This document shows, piece by piece, positions 58,677 through 64,000 of a stretch of DNA of 64,000 bases (within the stretch, counting starts at the first letter, position 1; every line of letters begins with the position of its first letter). The notes under the pieces are model-generated. The model was not told the DNA's origin and did not search any database. It saw only the letters and a list, made by a program, of their open reading frames with translations. A program made the translations under genes and the position numbers. Location: assembly GCA_964583095.1 (NCBI GenBank), contig CAZOVB010000001.1:228303-292302 (forward strand), given 5' to 3'. This stretch comes from CAZOVB01 sp964583095. Its GTDB lineage: Bacteria > Planctomycetota > Phycisphaerae > SM23-33.

Positions 58677-59813
58677 ATGACACAGACACCCGTAAACGAT
58701 ACCGTCCTTGAAGCATACGAAGCCTGGTGGACAGGCCAAAACCGCTACCCCATTCTCTACTACCGCTACCCAATCGGCTCGGACGCCCCCGTCAATCGAC
58801 CCGACTGGATGCCCAAGCCCCTGCACCCGGACTGGGGCGGGGCCGCAAACGCCCTGGATGTCGCCAAGGCCGCACAGAATCCCCGCTGCGTCATCGAGGA
58901 ATTCCTGGACTACGCCCAGGCTGCCCTGGCAGGGGAAGACTTCCTGGCCGAGGGGTTCTCGCGGATTCTGCCCAACTTCGGCCCCGGGGTGCTGGCGGCC
59001 ATGGTCAGCGACTACAGCGAATTCCGCGACTCGACCACCTGGTTCGAGCTGGGACGCGACCGCGAGGCGATGAGCCTGGAGCAACTGGCCCGGGCTCAAA
59101 TCTCCGACGACAACCTCCACGCCCCCCTGGTCGAGCAGTTCATGCAGGCCATCGCCGATCGCTTCGCCGGCAAAAGAATCCTGTGCATGACCGACCTGGG
59201 CGGGGCGCTGGACCTCCTGGCCGCCCTGCGAACCAGCAACGCCCTGCTGATGGACCTGATCGAATCACCCCAGCAGGTACACCAGGCGATGGCCCGGCTC
59301 GATGCGCTCTGGACGCAGCAGTACGAAAAGCTCGACGCCATCTGCACCGGTGCCAACGGGGCTGTCCGCGGCTGCTGGATGCAACTGCTCTCGGCCTCGC
59401 GCTTCTACCCGCTCCAGTGCGACTTTGCCGCGATGATCTGCCCGGAAATGTTCCGCGACTTCGTCACGCCGTCGCTGGGACGCTGCGCCGAATTCATGGG
59501 ACGCGGCATCTTTCACCTGGACGGGCCCAGTATGATCCCCCACCTGCCCCACGTGGCCTGCATCGAGGAAATCCGCGCCATTCAGTGGACCCCCGGTGCC
59601 GGCCAGCCGGATATCGAGAGCCCCCAGTGGCACGACCTGTACAAGCAGATCATCGACGCGGGACGCAAGGTCATCCTGCTGTGCTATCCGCCCGATGCCG
59701 ACAGGCTCCGCACGCTGTTTTCCGCCCTGCCGGCTGAGTCGTTCTACCTGCTCATCGAGGGCCCCGACCGCCCCACCGGCCTGGAGCTTCTCAAGCTCTG
59801 CAAGGGCGAGTGA
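58677..59813 (+). CDS. Uroporphyrinogen decarboxylase-fold protein
   Basis: 378 residues from the ATG at 58677. It shares with the gene at 54528..55616 the stretches LPNFGPGVLAA, MTDLGGALDLLAAL, LQCDFAAMICPEMFRDFVTP and FHLDGPSMIPHLP, so both are paralogues of the UroD superfamily. HemE substrate residues are missing, and the zinc-ligand region is HLD rather than His-x-Cys. The 3' end (LELLKLCKGE) is duplicated at 63106..63154. Divergent from the propeller operon. Function unknown. Confidence 0.82.
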   Translation: MTQTPVNDTVLEAYEAWWTGQNRYPILYYRYPIGSDAPVNRPDWMPKPLHPDWGGAANALDVAKAAQNPRCVIEEFLDYAQAALAGEDFLAEGFSRILPNFGPGVLAAMVSDYSEFRDSTTWFELGRDREAMSLEQLARAQISDDNLHAPLVEQFMQAIADRFAGKRILCMTDLGGALDLLAALRTSNALLMDLIESPQQVHQAMARLDALWTQQYEKLDAICTGANGAVRGCWMQLLSASRFYPLQCDFAAMICPEMFRDFVTPSLGRCAEFMGRGIFHLDGPSMIPHLPHVACIEEIRAIQWTPGAGQPDIESPQWHDLYKQIIDAGRKVILLCYPPDADRLRTLFSALPAESFYLLIEGPDRPTGLELLKLCKGE

Positions 59814-59880
59814 AACAGGCTCTCTTGTCAGGCCTGGATGCAAGCCCGGAGCTTATGGGAGATGAGAATTCCTCCGGCGA

Positions 59881-59931
59881 AGATAAGAGAAAAGCTTCCG
59901 GAAGGCTCCGTTGCCGGCCCTTCCGGAAGCT
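59881..59931 (-). terminator. Rho-independent terminator of the prepilin-like gene
   Basis: A perfect 13-base-pair stem AGCTTCCGGAAGG / CCTTCCGGAAGCT with a 13-base loop (59893..59931) is followed in the minus direction by TTTTCTCTTATCTT. It lies 34 bases after the stop of the prepilin-like gene. On the plus strand it can also mark the end of the UroD-fold gene. Confidence 0.85.
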
Positions 59932-59964
59932 CCATGCGTCCGTTCTATCGATACGGAGACTCAG

Positions 59965-60771
59965 TTAGTTGTACTTGCCATTGTCCCCGGCGCCGCTGTC
60001 GCCCCACTGGTTCTTGTTACCCCACCAGAGGTAGACTTCCCGCTTTCCTTCAGCGTTCTTGCTATACCCTTTGATGAAGGCGTGGTTTCCGTCCTCCAGA
60101 TTGCCATCGACCTCGATGGAGTTGAAGTTGCTGGCACTGAAGATTACGGCACCATTGTAAGCCAGGAACTGAGAGCCATCCTCGCCGTGGTTCTCACTGC
60201 CCTTCTTTAGGCGCATGTCGTCGCCGGTGGGGTCTTCATCCTTGTCTGCGCGGGGGCGATCCCCAATGATCCAGATGCCCGTCTCGTAGACCTTCCGCAG
60301 GATGCCGATTTCACTGGTGTTGCACATCTGGGAGGCATAAGAGACATTGTGAAGGTCCGCAAAACCCACCTTGTCCGGATCGTAATCATCGTCGTCCCGG
60401 AGTGATTCGAAGTCATTATCCGAGGGACAGCCGAACTGGCCCAGTTCCATACCCGAGTAGTTGTGGAGCAGGAACAGCGGCTGGATGTTGCACTCCCGGC
60501 CGTCCTTGTCGGCAACCATGTCCGTGAGGGTATCATAGGGTCCTTTGGCATCGCTGTCGTACCCACCCGTGCTGCCCAGCCAGGGGTAGTCGCCGAAGGC
60601 ATCCTCGTAGATCACAAACGCATTGACAAAGCCCTTGAGGTTGGTCTTGCAGACCGCCCGGCGGGCCAGTTCCCGGGCCTTGGCAATACTGGGAAGAAGA
60701 ATCGAGACCAGAATCGCAATGATCGCGATCACCACCAACAGCTCAATGAGTGTAAATGCTCTGCGCTTCAT
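59965..60771 (-). CDS. Prepilin-type N-terminal cleavage/methylation domain protein (pseudopilin-like)
   Basis: 268 residues. It opens MKRRAFTLIELLVVIAIIAI with the class III signal: short basic leader, FTLIE with Glu at mature +5, and a hydrophobic helix. Ala replaces the usual Gly before the cleavage site. The rest contains conserved Cys residues and WLGSTGGYDSDAKGP. Planctomycetes carry many such DUF1559-like proteins of unknown role, related to type II secretion or type IV pili. AGGAG lies upstream. Strong terminator downstream. Confidence 0.87.
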   Translation of the reverse strand: MKRRAFTLIELLVVIAIIAILVSILLPSIAKARELARRAVCKTNLKGFVNAFVIYEDAFGDYPWLGSTGGYDSDAKGPYDTLTDMVADKDGRECNIQPLFLLHNYSGMELGQFGCPSDNDFESLRDDDDYDPDKVGFADLHNVSYASQMCNTSEIGILRKVYETGIWIIGDRPRADKDEDPTGDDMRLKKGSENHGEDGSQFLAYNGAVIFSASNFNSIEVDGNLEDGNHAFIKGYSKNAEGKREVYLWWGNKNQWGDSGAGDNGKYN

Positions 60772-60871
60772 TTAGAGGACTCCTGTGAGTTGAAGGCTCA
60801 ACGTTTGGGACCGACCTGCATCAACAGGCGCGAAAGGCTCGGGAAGATCTGTTGGAACTCCGACAGTACGG

Positions 60872-60905
60872 CCCGTCCCTCCCGGAGGAGGAGAGGAGGG
60901 ACGGG
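60872..60905 (-). terminator. Hairpin after the PEP-CTERM gene
   Basis: CCCGTCCCTCC and GGAGGGACGGG form an 11-base-pair stem with a 12-base loop, 31 bases after the PEP-CTERM stop. No T tract follows, so it may be a 3'-stabilising hairpin or partial terminator between the two genes. Confidence 0.45.
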
Positions 60906-60936
60906 ACCGACGGTCGGTAAATCGGTGGGAACGAGC

Positions 60937-61764
60937 TCAGGCTTTGCGGCGGCGCCTCACGACAGCACCGGCGGCACCCAAGGCCAGCAAGGCCAGGCTG
61001 GTTGGCTCGGGAACGACCTGTCCATCGACCGCAAAGGCCGAACTGCGGCTCTGGATCCAGTCTTTCGTGCGAGTACCCGTGAACGAAACGTAGTACCCAG
61101 CCGCCTGAATATCCTGCAGGGCCAAGGCTCCGTAGGCGCCCGCCGAAGCGAACATGCCGTCGGCGTCCCAATCGATCGGAGCCCACTGGGTTGTGCTGAT
61201 CGAGGTCGAATTCAAGGCTGTCAGGTCATCGGTCGGCAGAGAATGGGTTTCATCGGAAACGTAGTAGTTTCCGCCTACCTGAACCACCCACTTCAGGATC
61301 GACTGGGTGCCAAGATTCGAATTGGGATTGGCGTAGAAGATCCCCGAAAAGGCATCGTCAGCAGTCAGGTTCACCTGCTGGGCATCGCCGCCATTCAGAA
61401 AGTCGCTCTTCTTCCAAAGCGTTACGGCTGCGAAGCCTGCGGTTTCTCCAGCCTGAAGACCATTGCTGTACACCTGCATGTAGTTGCCGCCCTTGTTCTG
61501 GACCTTCACTTCACCTTCCGCGGCCACGCCGTCCACCTGGTAGCCCACACCCCCGAAGAAGATGCCGCTGGTCGGGCTATCCTCGTAGGTATCCGCCGCG
61601 AAGAAAGGCGTGGATGTGTCGAAGGCAATCCCGCCGACGTCATTGAGAGTGGAATTCGTGTCGCCTGCAAAACTGTCCGAGCCGAAGTCCACGATGCTAT
61701 CCGCACCTGCCGATCCCGCAAGCGCCAGGGACAACGCTACTGTTACGATGGTTCTGATCCTCAT
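60937..61764 (-). CDS. PEP-CTERM sorting domain protein
   Basis: 275 residues from the ATG at 61764, with AGGAGAG seven bases upstream. Signal peptide about 1-21 (cleaved after AGSAGA). The C-terminal 25 residues hold VPEPTSLALLALGAAGAVV followed by RRRRKA, the PEP-CTERM tripartite sorting signal recognised by exosortase. The middle has no known catalytic motif and looks like an all-beta secreted protein. It is divergent from the XylR-type regulator, with two inverted repeats between, suggesting control by that regulator. Confidence 0.87.
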   Translation of the reverse strand: MRIRTIVTVALSLALAGSAGADSIVDFGSDSFAGDTNSTLNDVGGIAFDTSTPFFAADTYEDSPTSGIFFGGVGYQVDGVAAEGEVKVQNKGGNYMQVYSNGLQAGETAGFAAVTLWKKSDFLNGGDAQQVNLTADDAFSGIFYANPNSNLGTQSILKWVVQVGGNYYVSDETHSLPTDDLTALNSTSISTTQWAPIDWDADGMFASAGAYGALALQDIQAAGYYVSFTGTRTKDWIQSRSSAFAVDGQVVPEPTSLALLALGAAGAVVRRRRKA

Positions 61765-61863
61765 TTTGCTCTCCTGTCTTTCACAATGGGTTTTGAGTTG
61801 TCGCCGGGAAGGAACGTCCGTCCCGACATTTGAAATGGTACTGGCACTCGAGGATGGCTGTGT

Positions 61864-61878
61864 GTAACATATAGTTAC
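61864..61878. promoter_or_regulatory. Inverted repeat GTAAC-N5-GTTAC (candidate operator)
   Basis: A perfect five-base inverted repeat with a five-base A/T centre lies in the 168-base divergent gap between the PEP-CTERM gene and the XylR-type regulator. It is a candidate operator for that regulator. A/T-rich sequence in a GC-rich genome also suits a promoter. Confidence 0.45.
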
Positions 61879-61885
61879 TAAATTG

Positions 61886-61898
61886 AAGTATATTACTT
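61886..61898. promoter_or_regulatory. Inverted repeat AAGTA-TAT-TACTT (candidate operator)
   Basis: A second perfect inverted repeat lies eight bases from the first, 34 bases before the regulator's ATG. The two could be paired operator sites or parts of overlapping divergent promoters. Confidence 0.45.
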
Positions 61899-61932
61899 TC
61901 CGCTCGATGTTTTTCTGCCTGGAGAGATCGAC

Positions 61933-63102
61933 ATGGCCAGGACTCGAACGATCGGACTCATACTGAGCCCCATCATGAACCCATTCGGTTCCCAGGCTAT
62001 CATGGAGGGTATCGGCCGCTACGGACTTGAACACGGTCATTGGCGATACGTCCAGGCAGGGGGCCGAAGCGCGTATTCGCGAAGTTTCCGTGAGGTCGAC
62101 GGGTGGATCGTCCTGACGGACCGCGGGAAATCTCCCGATTGGGTTCGAAGGCTTCGACGTGCACCGGTCCTGCGACACGCCCATACCGAGTCCAAGCTCG
62201 ACGTTGACACGTTCAGTTACGACGACGTCGCCATCGGCCGACTCGCAGCCCAGACGCTCCTGGACAGAGGCTTCAGGCATCTCAGATATCACGGCTTTGA
62301 TGTTCCCCCGTCCCACCGCAGATGGGAGGGTTTTTCGACTCACGCCCAGCAAGCCGGCCGGAAAGCTTCCACCGCCTGGCAAGACATGGATGCGGCTCCC
62401 AGGTCCTTTGTGCAGGGCGCCAGAGGAAACAGGCTGCTTCGGAACTGGATCCGGAAGCTTCCCTTGCCTGCGGGCATCTTTGCATTCAACGACGGCTTGG
62501 CCGCCGACATCATCCGCGTAGCCCTTGGCCTGGGCGTGCAGATTCCCGATGACCTGGCCCTGATTGGCGTGGACAACAACCTCATGAGCTGTCGGTTCGG
62601 CCCAATACCCATCAGCAGCGTCGATCGAGACGACGCCGGGCTGGGATATCGCGTGGCCCAGAGGCTCGATGCGAGGATGCAGGGGCAAAAAGTCCCTCAC
62701 GAGCCTTTACTCCAACCTCCCCGCTGCGTCATCGAGCGACTCTCCACGGAGATCGTCGCAACCGAGGACGAGCTCGTCTCGCTGGCGGTGCAGGTCATCC
62801 GGGAACGAGCTTGCGAGGAATTGAGCGTCGAGAATCTCCTGGAGGAACTTGGAACGTCCCGAACCAATCTGGAGAAGCGATTTCGAAGAGTCCTGGGACT
62901 CTCCCCCCACCAGGAGATCCGCCGTGTCCGCCTTCGGCGGGTGCGACAGTTGCTCCAGGAAACAACCTTGCCACTCGTTGACATCGCCGTGCGCAGTGGG
63001 TTCCACTCGGTAAGCTACCTTTGCAGAACCTTCCGGGCGGAATTCGGCCGGACGCCCGGGCAGTTCCGTCGCAGCGATTCTCAAAGCCAACTGCGGCTTT
63101 GA
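61933..63102 (+). CDS. XylR-type regulator (LacI-like sensor, AraC DNA-binding domain)
   Basis: 389 residues, start MARTRTIGLILSPIMNPFGS with GGAGAG upstream. Residues 1 to about 275 form a LacI-type periplasmic-binding sensor (GWIVLTDRG, YDDVAIGRLAAQTLLDRGFR, GIFAFNDGLAADIIRVALGL, IPDDLALIGVDNN). Residues about 285-385 are an AraC helix-turn-helix pair (SVENLLEELGTSRTNLEKRF, VRSGFHSVSYLCRTFRAEFG and RTPGQFR). Such proteins sense sugars and activate catabolic genes. It probably acts on the divergent PEP-CTERM promoter and perhaps on the glycan island. Confidence 0.9.
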   Translation: MARTRTIGLILSPIMNPFGSQAIMEGIGRYGLEHGHWRYVQAGGRSAYSRSFREVDGWIVLTDRGKSPDWVRRLRRAPVLRHAHTESKLDVDTFSYDDVAIGRLAAQTLLDRGFRHLRYHGFDVPPSHRRWEGFSTHAQQAGRKASTAWQDMDAAPRSFVQGARGNRLLRNWIRKLPLPAGIFAFNDGLAADIIRVALGLGVQIPDDLALIGVDNNLMSCRFGPIPISSVDRDDAGLGYRVAQRLDARMQGQKVPHEPLLQPPRCVIERLSTEIVATEDELVSLAVQVIRERACEELSVENLLEELGTSRTNLEKRFRRVLGLSPHQEIRRVRLRRVRQLLQETTLPLVDIAVRSGFHSVSYLCRTFRAEFGRTPGQFRRSDSQSQLRL

Positions 63103-63105
63103 CAG

Positions 63106-63154
63106 GTGCCCCGCCAGAAGCCTGGAACTGCTCAAGCTCTGCAAGGGCGAGTGA
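63106..63154 (+). pseudogene. 3' remnant of a UroD-fold gene
   Basis: The last codons read SLELLKLCKGE followed by TGA, the same C-terminus as the gene at 58677..59813. The 32 bases 63131..63162 are identical to 59790..59821 and run past the stop codon. The rest of the gene is absent, so this is the scar of a lost duplicate or of a recombination event. Confidence 0.65.
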
Positions 63155-63254
63155 AACAGGCTACCCGGGCCAATCGACTACACCTCCAGGCCGGTGTTGT
63201 AGCCCAGGGCCGGTGGGTTGGTCCCGTCGGGGGGTGATGCCTGCGACCGCCCTG

Positions 63255-63374
63255 CCAGCGGATCTCGCCCTGCCCGCTCCAGGGGCGATGCGACCACTCG
63301 GGGCAATGGAACGGATTTCGCGTGCGGTCCATCCATTCGATCATCTGCTTCTGGAGCCGATCGCGGGTGGCCCA
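63255..63374 (-). pseudogene. Possible C-terminal remnant of a sulfatase gene
   Basis: One minus-strand frame reads ATRDRLQKQMIEWMDRTRNP then FHCPEWSHRPW, which resembles the C-terminal helix of sulfatases (Leu-rich helix, W-M-x-x-T-x-x-P). No upstream sulfatase sequence joins it. The match is short and tentative. Confidence 0.3.
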
Positions 63375-63397
63375 ACGGCATCCCGGGCGGCAGCCGG

Positions 63398-63673
63398 ATG
63401 GACCACCACGACTTCCTCCGGGGCCAACGCACCCCCGAGCGGATCGAAAAGGTCCGGAAGCTTACAGCCATCGCCGACGAGCTCGGCACGGCCCTCCACC
63501 GCCTGGCCCTGGCGTGGATCCTCAAGAACCCCCGGATCACCACCGCCATCCTCGGCGCCGGCAAGCCCGAGTACATCGACGACAACGTCCAGGCCGTCCA
63601 ACTGTCCCAGCAGCTCGATGACGACCTCATGAAGAGGCTGGAAGAGATCTTCGACCTGAACCCCAGCCGGTAG
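63398..63673 (+). pseudogene. C-terminal remnant of an aldo/keto reductase
   Basis: From MDHHDFLRGQRTPERIEKV the frame reads ADELGTALHRLALAWILKNP, ITTAILGAGKPEYIDDNVQA and ends IFDLNPSR. This is the C-terminal quarter of an aldo/keto reductase of the potassium-channel-beta-like group, including the cofactor-binding AILGAGKPEYIDDN region. The catalytic Asp/Tyr/Lys/His part is missing. It is either a truncated pseudogene or, less likely, a short expressed fragment. Confidence 0.7.
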
Positions 63674-63695
63674 AGACCGACGCGTGGGAGCCGGC

Positions 63696-63768
63696 AGCGA
63701 TTTCGGGTGCCACGGACCTGCGAAGCAAGTCCGTGCCTCCTTCGGGTCCGAACGCGTCCTTCATCGCC
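63696..63768. repeat. Hairpin repeat, copy 1
   Basis: A unit of about 73 bases with conserved flanks (AGCGATTTCGGGTGC before, GCCTCCTTCGGGTCCG after) around a hairpin at 63711..63735. The stem is CACGGAC / GTCCGTG, extended by TGC / GCA across one mismatch. Confidence 0.75.
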
Positions 63769-63811
63769 TCCCACGCGGATAACCCGGGGCTTGCATCCAG
63801 CCGATGTCGGC

Positions 63812-63883
63812 AGCGATTTCGGGTGCCATCACCTTGTCCCCAAGGTGATGCCTCGTTCGTGTCCGAGCGAATCTTTCAACGCC
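63812..63883. repeat. Hairpin repeat, copy 2 (different stem)
   Basis: Flanks as in copy 1 (identical AGCGATTTCGGGTGCC, then diverged CCTCGTTCGTGTCCG), but the hairpin 63827..63850 is a different perfect ten-base-pair stem CATCACCTTG / CAAGGTGATG with a TCCC loop. The stem sequence has changed on both sides together. Confidence 0.75.
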
Positions 63884-63897
63884 CCGCCCCCCCACCG

Positions 63898-63972
63898 CGG
63901 GTGCCACGGACCTGCGAAGCAAGTCCGTGCCTCCTTCGGGTCCGGACGCATCCTTCGACGCGCTGGCCACCA
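63898..63972. repeat. Hairpin repeat, copy 3
   Basis: Same stem and loop as copy 1 (63905..63929) and nearly the same downstream flank (GCCTCCTTCGGGTCCGGACG). The upstream flank keeps only CGGGTGCC. It runs into the next inverted repeat at 63977..63998. Confidence 0.75.
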
Positions 63973-63976
63973 GGAA

Positions 63977-63998
63977 GCCCTGGCTGCAAGGCCAGGGC
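63977..63998. repeat. Inverted repeat at the right edge
   Basis: A perfect eight-base-pair stem GCCCTGGC / GCCAGGGC with a six-base loop ends the window. It may be part of a further, possibly reversed, member of the repeat family, but the sequence is cut off. Confidence 0.4.
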
Positions 63999-64000
63999 AT

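Noticed and set aside
61765..62700. Long upstream extension of the PEP-CTERM frame
   Set aside because: It would overlap the XylR-type regulator on the other strand; the ATG at 61764 has a good ribosome-binding site and starts a clear signal peptide.
63761..64000. 79-codon minus-strand frame at the right edge
   Set aside because: It runs through all of the hairpin repeats, so the frame is explained by repeat sequence; no start signal or domain.

Overview
This GC-rich window most likely comes from a Gram-negative-type member of the Planctomycetota, probably the Phycisphaerae side. That placement is inferred from a combination of features: Cys-type sulfatases, a prepilin-like protein of the kind planctomycetes carry in many copies, a PEP-CTERM protein, a hybrid LacI/AraC (XylR-type) regulator, UroD-fold paralogues and an LptD-like outer-membrane protein. 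No 16S rRNA gene is present, so it rests on gene content and protein sequence only.

Region 1 (1..31.5 kb, all minus strand) is one nearly unbroken transcription and translation superoperon. In transcription order it runs tRNA-Thr, tuf, rpmG, tRNA-Trp, secE, nusG, rplK, rplA, rplJ, rplL, rpoB, rpoC, rpsL, rpsG, fusA, then rpsJ through rplO, secY, adk, map, rpmJ, rpsM, rpsK, rpsD and a partial rpoA cut by the left edge. The classical rif, str, S10, spc and alpha groups are therefore joined. rpmD (L30) and infA are absent from their usual slots. A promoter lies ahead of tRNA-Thr/tuf, another ahead of rpsJ, and a possible one ahead of rpoB. Terminator-like hairpins follow rpsG and fusA.

Region 2 (31.6..38.9 kb) holds housekeeping genes: glmS (minus), then rarA, 5-formyltetrahydrofolate cyclo-ligase, a LysM/YkuD L,D-transpeptidase, a secreted esterase and a DUF445 membrane protein (plus).

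Region 3 (38.9..53.2 kb) is a carbohydrate and sulfate-ester catabolic island. It has three Cys-type sulfatases, a GH39-like and a GH36-like glycosidase, none with a visible signal peptide, mixed with lptD, a nitroreductase/DUF1638 pair, a PRC-barrel protein and a small lipoprotein.

Region 4 (53.2..63.1 kb) holds a Cof-type HAD phosphatase, an internally deleted APC permease pseudogene, two UroD-fold paralogues, an operon for two secreted beta-propeller proteins, a prepilin-like protein, and a PEP-CTERM protein divergent from a XylR-type regulator.

Region 5 (63.1..64.0 kb) is a gene graveyard: 3' ends of a UroD-like gene and an aldo/keto reductase gene, followed by a hairpin-forming repeat family.

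The most unusual observation is EF-Tu. Its switch I (effector) loop lacks the almost universal R-G-I-T-I motif and carries a five-residue insertion, while the rest of the protein is intact. Other points worth a look are the two extra membrane segments at the SecY N-terminus, the long charged tail on S3, hairpin repeats whose stems change while staying self-complementary, and a possibly leaderless rarA promoter overlapped by a perfect palindrome.
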